A stretch of 64,000 nucleotides of DNA from Catenulispora acidiphila DSM 44928 (GCF_000024025.1 NC_013131.1:1798001-1862000); one strand, 5' to 3'; numbered from the stretch's first letter, positions 52,382-60,520 are shown. Made by a program: numbers and translations. The notes: generated by a model from the sequence alone, not told the origin.

Positions 52382-53658
52382 TGCAGGAAGTCCACGGTAT
52401 ACAAGGCGTGATGGCGGGCAATTCCGGAGCGGTCGACAGCACCTACGGCGGCGAGGTCGGGCCGGCCGCGGTGCCGCAGGGCGTCCGCCGGCGCGGGCTG
52501 ACCATCCGGCTGCGCATGACGATCACGTACGGCGCCTCGGTGTTCGTGACCGGCGCGGTCCTGATCTACACCGCCTACACGCTGTTCAAGTGGCGGCTCG
52601 GACACCCGGTCGCGGACGTCTCCGAGCCCGCGGACTGCCAGCGGCCCAAGGCGTCGATGACCCTGGCCGAGACGAAGAACTGCAAGGCCATCGCCGACCA
52701 GCAGATCCTGCGCCAGATCGACAAGCCGCTGATCTTCGTGCTGCTGATCTCCGCGGTGGTCGCGCTCGTGATCGGCTACTTCCTGGCCGGCCGGTTCCTG
52801 CACCCGATCAACCGCATCACGCGCATGGCGCGGCGCGTGGCCAGCCGCCCGGACCGGAGCATGCACGCGCGCATCGACATGGACGGCCCGCAGGACGAAC
52901 TCGTCGAGCTCGCCCAGACCTTCGACGGCATGCTGGACCGGCTGGACCAGGCCTTCGAGGGGCAGCGCCGGTTCGTCGGCAACGCCTCGCACGAGCTGCG
53001 CACGCCGCTGGCGATCAACCGCACGCTGCTCGAAGTGACGCTGATGGACCCGGAGGCCTCCGAGCAGACCCGGCAGCTGTGCCGCACCCTGCTGGCCACC
53101 AACGAGCGCAGCGAGCGCATGATCGAGGGCCTGCTGCTGCTGGCCCGGGCGGACAACGAGCCGGCCCACCGGGAGGACGTCGACCTCGCCGAGGTGGCGT
53201 TCCGCTCGGTCACGCAGTGCGAGCTGGAGGCGGCCGAGCGGCAGGTGGCGATCCGCACCTCGCTGCAGCAGGTGTCGGTCTCCGGCGACGGCATCCTCAT
53301 CGAGCGCATCGCGATGAACCTGATCCAGAACGCGCTGCGGCACAACATCGGCGCCGGCGGCTGGGTCGACGTGCTCAGCTACGACCGCTCCACCGACCTG
53401 CCCGGCCACGGCCTGCTGGTGGTCGCCAACACCGGTCCGGAGGTCCCGGCGTACGCGGTGGAGACGCTCTTCGAGCCCTTCAAACGCGGCACGCAGCCCT
53501 CCGGCGCCTCCCCGGCCCGCGATCCGAAGGACAAGGGCGTCGGGCTGGGCCTGTCGATCGTGCGCTCCGTGGTGCGCGCGCACGGCGGCCGGGTCGCCGC
53601 CGAGCCGCGGCCCGGCGGCGGGCTGATCGTGCGGGTGTGGCTGCCGGTCGGCATGTGA
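52381..53658 (+). CDS. Sensor histidine kinase, HisKA/HAMP type
   Basis: 425 residues. First membrane helix near 'MTITYGASVFVTGAVLIYTAYTLF', a short extracytoplasmic loop with two Cys, second helix 'IFVLLISAVVALVIGYFLAGRFL', then HAMP. Phosphoacceptor His204 is in 'GNASHELRTPLAIN'. The ATPase domain has 'LIQNALRHNIG', 'KGVGLGLSIVRSVVRAHGG' and 'GGGLIVRVWLP'. It is co-translated with the response regulator. The signal is unknown; the short sensor loop suggests a membrane-proximal or small-molecule cue. Confidence 0.93.
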   Translation: MQEVHGIQGVMAGNSGAVDSTYGGEVGPAAVPQGVRRRGLTIRLRMTITYGASVFVTGAVLIYTAYTLFKWRLGHPVADVSEPADCQRPKASMTLAETKNCKAIADQQILRQIDKPLIFVLLISAVVALVIGYFLAGRFLHPINRITRMARRVASRPDRSMHARIDMDGPQDELVELAQTFDGMLDRLDQAFEGQRRFVGNASHELRTPLAINRTLLEVTLMDPEASEQTRQLCRTLLATNERSERMIEGLLLLARADNEPAHREDVDLAEVAFRSVTQCELEAAERQVAIRTSLQQVSVSGDGILIERIAMNLIQNALRHNIGAGGWVDVLSYDRSTDLPGHGLLVVANTGPEVPAYAVETLFEPFKRGTQPSGASPARDPKDKGVGLGLSIVRSVVRAHGGRVAAEPRPGGGLIVRVWLPVGM

Positions 53659-53668
53659 GGGTTCGACC

Positions 53669-53674
53669 TAAGAT
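53669..53674 (+). promoter_or_regulatory. -10 box, leaderless-type start
   Basis: TAAGAT ends 6 nt before the ATG at 53681, in the 22-bp gap after the kinase gene. Confidence 0.4.
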
Positions 53675-53680
53675 CGAGCC

Positions 53681-53977
53681 ATGATTATCGCGTTCTCTGT
53701 GACCCCGATCGGTGCCGGCGAAGGTGTCAGCGAGTATGTCGCCGACGCCGTGCGGGTGGTGCGCGAGAGCGGGCTGCCCAACTCCACCGACGCGATGTTC
53801 ACGAGCATCGAGGGGGAGTGGGACGAGGTGATGGCGGTGGTGAAGGCCGCTGTGGACGCGGTCGCTGCGAAGGCGCCGCGGGTCAGCGTGGTGTTGAAGG
53901 CGGACATCCGCGCCGGGGTCACCGATGGTCTGACGGCGAAGGTGGCTGCGGTCGAGGAGAAGCTCGCCGGGCAGTGA
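53681..53977 (+). CDS. MTH1187-family thiamine-binding protein
   Basis: 98 residues of the UPF0045/YqgV ferredoxin-like family ('[33 protein letters not shown]', '[21 protein letters not shown]', '[11 protein letters not shown]'). Homologues bind thiamine or HMP-like ligands and may serve as cytoplasmic carriers. The downstream gap carries three loose copies of GCCTTGACGC (53979-54028) before the convergent flavoprotein gene. Confidence 0.85.
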   Translation: MIIAFSVTPIGAGEGVSEYVADAVRVVRESGLPNSTDAMFTSIEGEWDEVMAVVKAAVDAVAAKAPRVSVVLKADIRAGVTDGLTAKVAAVEEKLAGQ

Positions 53978-54029
53978 TGCCTTGACGCTTTGTTGCTTTG
54001 ACGCCTTGGCTCTCTGCCGCCTTGACGCC

Positions 54030-54539
54030 TCACCCCGGCAGAAGTTCCGCCATCGCCAACCGTAGTTGCCGCCACGGGAACTGCTGAACATCCTCGTCCG
54101 GCTGGATGAAACGGACACCGCTCTCGAAGAGCAGCTGCGCGTGCGCGTCGAACGCAGGGTGCTTCTGCAGCTCGTCCTTGGCCCAGATCGTCGCCGCGAT
54201 CGGCAGTCCGGCGCCCAGGTTCTCGTTGAGGATTCCCAGGACCAGGGTGTCGGAGATGCCCAGCGCCCACTTGTTCAGGGTGTTGAACGTCGCCGGTGCG
54301 ACCAGGATCGCGTCCGGTGAGGGCAGCACGTCCGGCTCGCCCGGCAGCCGCTGCTCCACGCGTACCGGATAGCCGGTCGCGATCGACACCGCGGCGGTGT
54401 CCAGGAAGCGCTCCCCGTTCGGCGAGCAGAGCACGCACACGGTCCAGCCGTCGGCCTGCAGGCCTGGTACCGCCTCGGGGTGGGACAGCAGTTCCGCGGC
54501 CGGCGGGGCGCCGCACGCGATCAGGTAGAGGACTGGCAC
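54030..54539 (-). CDS. Flavoprotein (phosphopantothenoylcysteine decarboxylase-like)
   Basis: 169 residues of the Flavoprotein/HFCD Rossmann-type fold: 'VLYLIACGAPPAAEL', 'DAILVAPATFNTLNKWALGISDTLVLGILNE' with the PATxNTLxKxAxG FMN-binding signature, and 'PIAATIWAKDELQKHP'. It is much shorter than CoaBC, so it is a stand-alone FMN-binding decarboxylase-like protein of unknown substrate. It is divergent from the XRE regulator (119 bp), a pairing I recall as common in streptomycetes. Confidence 0.82.
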   Translation of the reverse strand: MPVLYLIACGAPPAAELLSHPEAVPGLQADGWTVCVLCSPNGERFLDTAAVSIATGYPVRVEQRLPGEPDVLPSPDAILVAPATFNTLNKWALGISDTLVLGILNENLGAGLPIAATIWAKDELQKHPAFDAHAQLLFESGVRFIQPDEDVQQFPWRQLRLAMAELLPG

Positions 54540-54658
54540 AGGGATCCTCCCGGCGGGTCGGGGACATTCTGTCGACCTGGCCCGAACGGCACCGTGCCCG
54601 GGCGGACGATGGGTCTCGCAATCGGGATGTTCCTCATTGACCGGATTGTGAGGCTGGC

Positions 54659-55864
54659 ATGGCGACCTACGAGCAGGAGCCCGACGGCGGGCGGATCCGC
54701 CGTCTGCGCAGACGCGCCGGGCTCACGCAGGCCGAGTTCGGACAACTCATGGGCCGTTCCCAGGGCTGGGTGTCGGGCATCGAGAACGGCGACCTGGAGC
54801 TGGATTCGGTGACCCTGATCGTACGCGCCGCGAGCGTCCTGAAGGTCTATCCCAACGAAATCACCGGACGCCCCTACGACCCGGGCACCCGGGCCGAGGA
54901 CCGCGGCCACCGCGCGATCCCCGCCCTGCGGCGCGTGGTCTCGCGCCACGATCTGCCGCCGGACTGGCCGGTGGAACCGCGCTCGCGCCGGGAGTTGGAA
55001 GCCGCGGTGGAGCAGCTGGCGGTGCTGCGCATGGCCGCGCGCTACGCCGATCTCGGCGAAGCCGCTCCGAACCTCATCCGGGAGATCCACGCGGCGGCGT
55101 ACGTCGCCCGATCCGGGGAGGAGTCCGAACGGCTCCACGGACTCCTCGCGCGGGCGTATAAGGAAGCGGACACGGTCGCCCACGAGCTCGGCTACGACGA
55201 CCTGTCCACGCTCACCACAGAGCGCTTCCGCGCCGCCGCCCAGCGCGCCGGGGACCCGTGCTTGTCAGTGGTCTTCGACTACCTGCGGGTCCGCGACTTG
55301 TGGGCCGCGGACTTGTGGCCCGACGCGCTGGATCTGATCGACGGCGCGATCGGCTTCGTCGGCGAGCCGCGCCAGAAGGAGCAGGCGTCGGTGTGGGGCT
55401 CGCTCCAACTGCGCGCGGCGATCACCGCGGCGCTGTCGTCCAAGGAGGACGAGGCATGGCAGCGCATCGCCCTGGCCGACGAGACCGCGCGCCGCCTCGG
55501 CGAGGGGTACGACCCGTACAAGCTCGCCTTCTGCTCGGCGAACGTCGACATCCACAAGCTCGCGGTGGCGGTGGAGATCCGCGACGGGGCGCGCGCGGTC
55601 GCGCTGGCGTCCCAGACCCGGCTGCCGGCGAGCTTCCCGGCCTCCCGGCGCGGACGCTTCCATCTGGACGCCGCGCGCGGCTGGATCTACCACGGCGGCT
55701 ACGACCAAGCGCTGAACGAGATAGAGCGGGCCGAGCGGATCGCGCCGCTGCTGGTGCGGAACAACCCGGTCGCGAAGGCCGCCGTGCGCTCGCTGCTGAG
55801 CCACGAGCGGCGCAGCCAGCGGGAGCGGCTGCGGCGTATGGCGGGGCGGATGCACATCTCCTGA
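54659..55864 (+). CDS. XRE-family regulator with TPR-like helical domain
   Basis: 401 residues. The HTH is residues 10-65 ('GRIRRLRRRAGLTQAEFGQLMGRSQGWVSGIENGDLELDSVTLIVRAASVL'). The remaining 330 residues are all-helical with repeated pairs ('AYKEADTVAHELGYDD', 'AWQRIALADETARRLGEG', 'AARGWIYHGGYDQALNEIERAERIAPLL'), resembling the TPR-like region of large actinobacterial XRE regulators. It probably controls the divergent flavoprotein gene. The start ATG is 10 nt after a weak GTGAGG. Confidence 0.85.
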   Translation: MATYEQEPDGGRIRRLRRRAGLTQAEFGQLMGRSQGWVSGIENGDLELDSVTLIVRAASVLKVYPNEITGRPYDPGTRAEDRGHRAIPALRRVVSRHDLPPDWPVEPRSRRELEAAVEQLAVLRMAARYADLGEAAPNLIREIHAAAYVARSGEESERLHGLLARAYKEADTVAHELGYDDLSTLTTERFRAAAQRAGDPCLSVVFDYLRVRDLWAADLWPDALDLIDGAIGFVGEPRQKEQASVWGSLQLRAAITAALSSKEDEAWQRIALADETARRLGEGYDPYKLAFCSANVDIHKLAVAVEIRDGARAVALASQTRLPASFPASRRGRFHLDAARGWIYHGGYDQALNEIERAERIAPLLVRNNPVAKAAVRSLLSHERRSQRERLRRMAGRMHIS

Positions 55865-56191
55865 GGCGGTCCTTATGGCGCGCCCAGGGAGAAGGTGCGC
55901 ACAGGGAAGGGCTTCAAGAGCGCGGGATGACCATCCGTTTCGGTATCAAGAGTCGGCGGCTGCGGATGAGGGAGGTTCCGGTCGAGCGCGTAGCGGTGGC
56001 GGCGGAGGCGGGACGCGGGGAGCGTCGAGCGGTCCGGCGGGGCGTGGGCGGCCTCCAGGAGGTCTCGGAACGCGTTCTCCCGCCGGGGCTGTTCGGCGTG
56101 CCGCGCCAGGCGGTCCAGAGCCTCGCGGAGCGCGCCGCCGAGGCGCTCGGCGGGCTCAGTCGGGTCAGCTGGTTCAGCGGGGTCAGCCGGG
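55865..56191. other. 327-bp interval, possible coding remnant
   Basis: Between the XRE regulator and the convergent carbonic-anhydrase-like gene. A rightward frame from ATG 55927 ('MTIRFGIKSRRL', later 'LQEVSERVLPPGLFGVPRQAVQSLAERAAEALGGL') has coding-like third-position GC but runs on antisense into the next gene, so it may be a degraded or frameshifted gene. A 9-bp tandem repeat closes the interval. No family recognised. Confidence 0.3.
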
Positions 56192-56197
56192 TCAGTC
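56153..56197. repeat. 9-bp tandem repeat, five copies
   Basis: Five consecutive 9-mers of the form GGGTCAGNN (56153, 56162, 56171, 56180, 56189). The last overlaps the stop codon of the leftward carbonic-anhydrase-like gene. Confidence 0.85.
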
Positions 56198-56710
56198 GAC
56201 GCGCCGCAGTTCCTCGCGGTAGCGCTTGCCGTTGGCCACGTAGCGGGCGACGGCGTCGTCGAAGCTGCCCTCCGGGACGGTGTTCTCCCGGATTTTCGCC
56301 GGGACGCCGAGGGCCATCGCGCGGGAGGGGACCTCCACCCCGTTGCTCACAACGGCGTTCGCGCCCACCAGGGCTCCCGTGCGCACCACGGCGCGGTGCA
56401 GCACCACCGAACCCGAACCGATCAAGCACCCGTCTTCCACCACGCACCCCTCCAGATGGGCGATGTGACCAACGACACAGTCTGATCCGATCACTGTGGG
56501 CAACATCTCAGTGGCATGCACCACTGTGCCGTCCTGAATCGACGTCCGGTCGCCCACGGTGATCCGGCCGTAATCGCCGCGAAGGACGGCACCGGGCCAC
56601 ACGGTACTTCCGGCACCCACACTGACCTGGCCGATCACCGTGGCGTCCGGGTGGATGTAGGCGTCGGGGTGGATTTCCGGCACTGCGTCGCCGATTGCGT
56701 AGACGGCCAT
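56192..56710 (-). CDS. Gamma-carbonic-anhydrase-like hexapeptide protein
   Basis: 172 residues, left-handed beta-helix of hexapeptide repeats ('YIHPDATVIGQVSVGAGSTVWPGAVLRGDYGRITVGDRTSIQDGTVVHA'). His65 and His82 match zinc ligands, but the third position, usually His in 'GHxAxxHGC', reads Glu ('VGHIAHLEGC', with His85 nearby). So carbonic anhydrase activity is uncertain; it could be an acyl-CoA-binding or structural homologue (PaaY/YrdA group). An AAGGAAGG ribosome site precedes the ATG. Confidence 0.85.
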   Translation of the reverse strand: MAVYAIGDAVPEIHPDAYIHPDATVIGQVSVGAGSTVWPGAVLRGDYGRITVGDRTSIQDGTVVHATEMLPTVIGSDCVVGHIAHLEGCVVEDGCLIGSGSVVLHRAVVRTGALVGANAVVSNGVEVPSRAMALGVPAKIRENTVPEGSFDDAVARYVANGKRYREELRRVD

Positions 56711-56789
56711 GGTTGGTCATCCTTCCTTCGTGTGGCTGACGTGATGTCCGGAACGAAACGGGGCGAGATGGGACGGATGGGACGGCGGA

Positions 56790-56882
56790 TCAGGCACTCG
56801 GATCACCTGTTCGGGTCTGTTCCGGGGTGTCGATTGCGTAACGGGTCTTGAAGTACGGCACAATCTGCGCTTCAGCGGGCAC
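56790..56882 (-). CDS. Probable 30-residue small protein upstream of carbonic anhydrase-like gene
   Basis: GTG start preceded 7 nt upstream by GGAG within AAAGGAGC (56889-56896), one of the best ribosome sites in the region. It encodes 30 residues including 'IVPYFKTRYAIDTPEQ' with a non-random, mixed composition. It lies 79 bp before the carbonic-anhydrase-like ATG in the same direction, so could be an operon leader peptide or a true small protein. The longer frame upstream (to 57014) reads as Arg/Ala noise. The rest of the 338-bp gap 56711-57048 shows no other gene. Confidence 0.45.
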   Translation of the reverse strand: MPAEAQIVPYFKTRYAIDTPEQTRTGDPSA

Positions 56883-57048
56883 AATTGCGCTCCTTTCCGC
56901 GTTACTGCGCTGACGGCGAAACGCCGACGGCGCCCGAGCGCAGACGGTAGCGCACCGCTTGTGCCGGCCGCGTCGGGGCGCCACCGCCGTCGCCGCACTG
57001 AACAGCACCAACACGACGACGAAAAGCCGTCAGGGGAGAGGGATAAGA

Positions 57049-57342
57049 ATGGCTACCGACTACGACACACCGCGCAAGACCGACGACGACCTCAACGAGG
57101 ACAGCCTGGAGGAGTTGAAGGCCCGGCGGACCGACAAGGCCGCGGGCCTGGCCGACCTGGACGAGGGCGACAACGAGTCGCTCGAACTCCCAGGCGCCGA
57201 CCTGTCCAACGAGGAACTGTCGGTGCGTGTGCTGCCGCGCCAGGCGGACGAGTTCACGTGCACCAGTTGTTTCCTGGTGCACCACCGCAGCCAGCTGGCG
57301 CGCGAAAAGGGCAACGAGATGACCTGCAAGGACTGCGCCTGA
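57049..57342 (+). CDS. DUF4193 family zinc-ribbon-like protein
   Basis: 97 residues. The acidic N-terminal half ('TDDDLNEDSLEELKARR', 'LADLDEGDNESLELPGADLSNEELSV') leads to a C-terminal zinc-ribbon pattern C-x2-C ... C-x2-C ('FTCTSCFLVHHRSQLA', 'MTCKDCA'). This is a near-universal actinobacterial small protein of unknown function, possibly an RNA-polymerase- or ribosome-associated factor by analogy to other acidic zinc-ribbon proteins (inference). GGGGAGAGGG precedes the ATG. Confidence 0.88.
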   Translation: MATDYDTPRKTDDDLNEDSLEELKARRTDKAAGLADLDEGDNESLELPGADLSNEELSVRVLPRQADEFTCTSCFLVHHRSQLAREKGNEMTCKDCA

Positions 57343-57376
57343 CCGCGTCGTCGCCAGGTAGTCTCTGCGCCCCTTG

Positions 57377-57398
57377 GGCCCCGCTTCGCGGGGCCTTT
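57377..57398 (+). terminator. Rho-independent-type terminator of DUF4193 gene
   Basis: GGCCCCGC (57377-57384) pairs perfectly with GCGGGGCC (57388-57395) around TTC, then TTT; 35 bp after the stop. Confidence 0.75.
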
Positions 57399-57458
57399 GC
57401 GCTTCGCGGGGCCAGTGCGGGGCCAGCCGGGGCTCGTGCGGCTCATACGGGGCTTGAA

Positions 57459-57508
57459 GGGGGTCTGGGGGCGATCGGGGTCGCTGGGGGGCGCTCAGGG
57501 GGAGTGGG
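57459..57508 (+). other. G-quadruplex motif with six G-tracts
   Basis: Six runs of 3-6 G (57459-57463, 57467-57471, 57477-57480, 57486-57491, 57498-57502, 57506-57508) are separated by 3-6 nt loops, well within the standard G3+N1-7 rule. It is on the + strand in the non-coding interval between convergent DUF4193 and DUF3093 genes. Confidence 0.75.
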
Positions 57509-57594
57509 CCTCGCCCAGGATCCGTGCCGGACCCGCCGCGGGTCAAGGAATGCCGACGGAAGTTGCTGCGAACGGGCGAGAAACGCGCGGCGCC

Positions 57595-58044
57595 TCAGCG
57601 CGCGGAGAGCACCTTCACCAGCTTGTCCGGACGCCGCGTCGACAGGTACAGGTACGGCGTGGGGTCCTCGGGATCGGTGACGTCCACGCGTACCGCGGTG
57701 GTCACGTAGCCCCGCAGCAGGATGAACGCGCGCGCGTCGGCCTCGGTGGTCCGGAGCCGCCGGGCCGCCTCGGCGTCCAGGGCGGTGGCTGCCCCGAGCG
57801 CCGTGAGGGGGAGTCGGGCCGGGCCGGCTTCCAGGTACCCGTCCTGGACGCGTACTGCGATGCGTCCGTAGGCGACCACGAGGGCCGCGCCGAGCGCCGC
57901 CGTGACGATCGCCGCGACCAGGGCCGCGACCGGGCTCACGCGCAGAAAGACGAGCCCGCCCATCACCCCGGCCATCACGGTGACGGCCCACCAGCCGGCC
58001 GGCGCGGTGAGACGTTCCTCGTAGGTGCTGTCCTTGCCTGCCAT
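57595..58044 (-). CDS. DUF3093 membrane protein
   Basis: 149 residues. Two closely spaced membrane helices near the N-terminus ('WWAVTVMAGVMGGLVFLRVSPVAALVAAIVTAALGAALVVAYG') and a cytoplasmic beta-rich domain ('IAVRVQDGYLEAGPARLPL', 'PTPYLYLSTRRPDKLVKVL'), a PH-like arrangement typical of DUF3093. Function unknown. I start at ATG 58044 (GGGAGA 8 nt upstream). Confidence 0.82.
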   Translation of the reverse strand: MAGKDSTYEERLTAPAGWWAVTVMAGVMGGLVFLRVSPVAALVAAIVTAALGAALVVAYGRIAVRVQDGYLEAGPARLPLTALGAATALDAEAARRLRTTEADARAFILLRGYVTTAVRVDVTDPEDPTPYLYLSTRRPDKLVKVLSAR

Positions 58045-58100
58045 GCCGACAATCTCCCACATCCTCCTGAGGGGTCTGCAGCCGTCCCCTCCGCGGACCG

Positions 58101-58364
58101 TCACCGGTCCTGGGCCGTCCCCTCCCTTCCGGCTCCGGCGACCGTGTCCCACCCGGGGACCTCGGTGATCGTGCCGGGCTCCACGTCCCACTCGCGCCCG
58201 CCGCCGGGCGGGCGGAGCCAGGCCCGGGCCCGGGTGTAGGCCATCAGCCGGCCGATGCGGCCGCCGGCGTCCCGGACGAGGGCTCCGACCGGGGGAAGGC
58301 CGGCCGTGTCCACGGTGGATAGCGCCCTCCCGCGCTCCGATTCAGGGCTCTGTTCAGACTTCAT
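58101..58364 (-). CDS. Small hypothetical protein next to DUF3093
   Basis: 87 residues ('LPPVGALVRDAGGRIGRLMAYTRARAWLRPPGGGREWDVEPGTITEV'). The Gly/Arg-rich core looks like a small SH3-like barrel (a short beta protein), with charged ends. No ribosome site, but a TACCTT box lies 7 nt upstream, suggesting a leaderless mRNA. It sits 56 bp upstream of the DUF3093 gene, same direction. Function unknown. Confidence 0.6.
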   Translation of the reverse strand: MKSEQSPESERGRALSTVDTAGLPPVGALVRDAGGRIGRLMAYTRARAWLRPPGGGREWDVEPGTITEVPGWDTVAGAGREGTAQDR

Positions 58365-58371
58365 ATCCAGG

Positions 58372-58377
58372 AAGGTA
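58372..58377 (-). promoter_or_regulatory. -10 box, leaderless-type start
   Basis: On the minus strand TACCTT ends 7 nt before the ATG at 58364. Confidence 0.4.
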
Positions 58378-58500
58378 GGACGCGGGCGCGACGCGGATAT
58401 CAGTCACAGTGATACGAGGCGGATACGGAGGGTGTCCGGCAGACGCCCGATCGGGTGTGAGCGTGGCCACGCCCGATCGGAGCGGGGCGGGCCCAGCCGG

Positions 58501-58506
58501 TAGATT
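58501..58506 (+). promoter_or_regulatory. -10 box, leaderless-type start of thioesterase gene
   Basis: TAGATT ends 7 nt before the GTG at 58514; no Shine-Dalgarno sequence is visible. Confidence 0.4.
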
Positions 58507-58513
58507 CCTCATC

Positions 58514-59092
58514 GTGAGACCTGCCTCCACGACTCCGCCGGCCGACGCCGTGATGCCGGACAAGCACTCCAACGCCCCCGAGCCCGGCACCAAGCTCGGC
58601 TCGCACTACTCGCGCTGCTTCGGCTGCGGGGACGACGCGCTGGGCGGCTTGCGGGTGTCCTCGACAGTCGGCGAGGGCCTGAGCGTCACCACCGAGTTCA
58701 CCGTCACCGACAACCATCAGGGCGCCCCGGGCCTGGCCCACGGCGGGCTGCTGGCCCTGGCCTTCGACGAGGCGCTGGGCGCCGTGAACTGGCTGATCGG
58801 CGCGATCGCCGTCACCGGCCGGCTGGAGACCGACTACCTGATGCCGGTCCCGGTCGGGACCACGCTGCACATCACCGCGCAGTGCGACGGCATCTCCGGC
58901 CGCAAGATCTACACCTCCGCGGTCGGCCGCCTGGGCGGTCCCGAGGGCGAGGCCGCCGTCCGGGCGACCGCGATCTTCATCCAGGTGGGCGTGGACCACT
59001 TCCTGTCCAACGGGCGCTTGGAGGACGTGCAGGAGGCCATGCACGACCCCGAGCAGCTCCGGGCCGCGCGCGCCTTCGAGGTCAACCCGTAG
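58514..59092 (+). CDS. PaaI-family hotdog thioesterase
   Basis: 192 residues. After a variable N-terminus, '[17 protein letters not shown]' (a Cys pair common in this subgroup) and the hotdog core '[33 protein letters not shown]', with the H-G-G motif on the central helix, identify an acyl-CoA thioesterase of the PaaI/4HBT type. GTG 58514 is preferred because a -10-like box precedes it by 7 nt; ATG 58553 is an alternative. The stop overlaps the dut start by 1 bp. Confidence 0.85.
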   Translation: MRPASTTPPADAVMPDKHSNAPEPGTKLGSHYSRCFGCGDDALGGLRVSSTVGEGLSVTTEFTVTDNHQGAPGLAHGGLLALAFDEALGAVNWLIGAIAVTGRLETDYLMPVPVGTTLHITAQCDGISGRKIYTSAVGRLGGPEGEAAVRATAIFIQVGVDHFLSNGRLEDVQEAMHDPEQLRAARAFEVNP

Positions 59093-59550
59093 TGTCCGGG
59101 GTCGACGTCCTCATCCGGCGGCTCGACGAGACGCTGCCGCTGCCCGCGTACGCCCATCCGGGGGACGCCGGGGCGGATCTGCTGACGACCGTGGACGCCA
59201 CCCTGGCTCCCGGCGAGCGCGCCGTGCTGCCCACCGGCGTCGCCATCGCGCTGCCGGACGGCTACGCCGCCTTCGTGCACCCGCGCTCGGGCCTGGCGGC
59301 GCGCTGCGGCGTCGCGCTGGTCAACGCCCCGGGCACGGTCGACGCCGGATACCGCGGGGAGATCAAGGTCATCCTGGTCAACCTGGACCCGGTGCATCCG
59401 GTGACGCTGAAGCGAGGCGACCGGGTGGCGCAGCTTGTAGTACAAAGGGTCGAGAGGGCGGTCTTCCACGAGGTCGCCGAGCTCCCGGGCTCGCACCGCG
59501 GCGACGGCGGTTTCGGTTCGACGGGGACGGCTGCGGGAACACTCGCCTAG
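59092..59550 (+). CDS. dut: Deoxyuridine 5'-triphosphate nucleotidohydrolase (dUTPase)
   Basis: 152 residues. Hydrolyses dUTP to dUMP and pyrophosphate, keeping uracil out of DNA and supplying dTMP synthesis. The five trimeric dUTPase motifs are present: 'HPGDAGADL', '[13 protein letters not shown]', '[17 protein letters not shown]', 'GDRVAQLVV' and the C-terminal P-loop-like '[11 protein letters not shown]'. GTG start overlaps the thioesterase stop (TAGTG), so it is translationally coupled. Confidence 0.95.
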   Translation: MSGVDVLIRRLDETLPLPAYAHPGDAGADLLTTVDATLAPGERAVLPTGVAIALPDGYAAFVHPRSGLAARCGVALVNAPGTVDAGYRGEIKVILVNLDPVHPVTLKRGDRVAQLVVQRVERAVFHEVAELPGSHRGDGGFGSTGTAAGTLA

Positions 59551-59755
59551 ATCCTGCGCGTTCCTACAGAGGGGCCGAGTGACGGTACTCTCGCCAAGGT
59601 CTCGCGTGACGACCGTGCACCAACCGGCCCGGGTGGGCCGGGATCGAACCGTGTCCGTCGGCGTGGCCTTGCCGGCCCTGGCGGCCGGGGCGGGTGGCGC
59701 CCCGTGGAGAAGAGCGCTGCGTCGCAGGACGCAGAGATAGAGAGAGTGGGAAGCC

Positions 59756-60520
59756 GTGGTTTTCCGACGCGGACAGAAGGGCGACTCGGACCGGCGCGAC
59801 CGGGTGAGCGAGGCCGACGCCTACGGCGACCTGAGCGAGATCAAGGACGAGGAGCGCAAGATCAGCCTCGCCGACGTCTCGCGGGCCGCGGGACCCTGGG
59901 ACTTCAACGAGGTCGAGGATCCCAAGGCCGGACGCGTCGATCTCGGCGCGCTCCTGGTCCCGGCCGTGGAGGGCATGGAACTGCGGCTGGAGATGGCCGA
60001 CGCCGAACAGGTGATCGCCGCGACCGTGGTCTCCCGCCAGTCGGCCGTGCAGCTCCAGGCCTTCGCCGCACCCCGCAGCGAGGGCATCTGGGCCGAGGTC
60101 CGCGCCGAGATCGCCCTGGAGATCTCCAAGCAGGGCGGCACCGTCGACGAGCGCGACGGACCCTTCGGCATCGAACTCCGGGCCCAGGTCCCGGTCCAGG
60201 CGCCGGACGGCAGCCGCGGCGTCCAGCTCGTCCGCTTCATCGGCGTGGACGGCCCGCGCTGGTTCCTGCGCGGCGTCGTCTCCGGCCAGGGCGCGGTCCA
60301 GCCCAAGGAGGCCCTGGACATAGAGCACGTCTTCCGCGACACCGTGGTCAGCCGCGGCAACACCCCGATGGCCCCCCGCGACCCGATCCCGCTCCGCATG
60401 CCCGCCGAGGCCCAGGAGGCCATGCAGCAGCAGGCCGTGCCCGCGGAGGAAGGCAGCCAGTACACGCAGGGGGACCTGAACCCCTTCGAGCGCGGCCCGG
60501 AAATCACCGAGCGGCGGTAG
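59756..60520 (+). CDS. DUF3710 family protein
   Basis: 254 residues, usual for the family. 'RVDLGALLVPAVEGMELRLEMADAEQVIAATVV', 'LQAFAAPRSEGIWAEVRAEIA' and 'VRFIGVDGPRWFLRGVVSGQGA' match actinobacterial DUF3710. Charged, soluble, function unknown. The start is GTG 59756 (GAGTGGGA upstream). It sits about 200 bp after dut. The downstream tail is disordered Pro/Gln-rich. Confidence 0.85.
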   Translation: MVFRRGQKGDSDRRDRVSEADAYGDLSEIKDEERKISLADVSRAAGPWDFNEVEDPKAGRVDLGALLVPAVEGMELRLEMADAEQVIAATVVSRQSAVQLQAFAAPRSEGIWAEVRAEIALEISKQGGTVDERDGPFGIELRAQVPVQAPDGSRGVQLVRFIGVDGPRWFLRGVVSGQGAVQPKEALDIEHVFRDTVVSRGNTPMAPRDPIPLRMPAEAQEAMQQQAVPAEEGSQYTQGDLNPFERGPEITERR

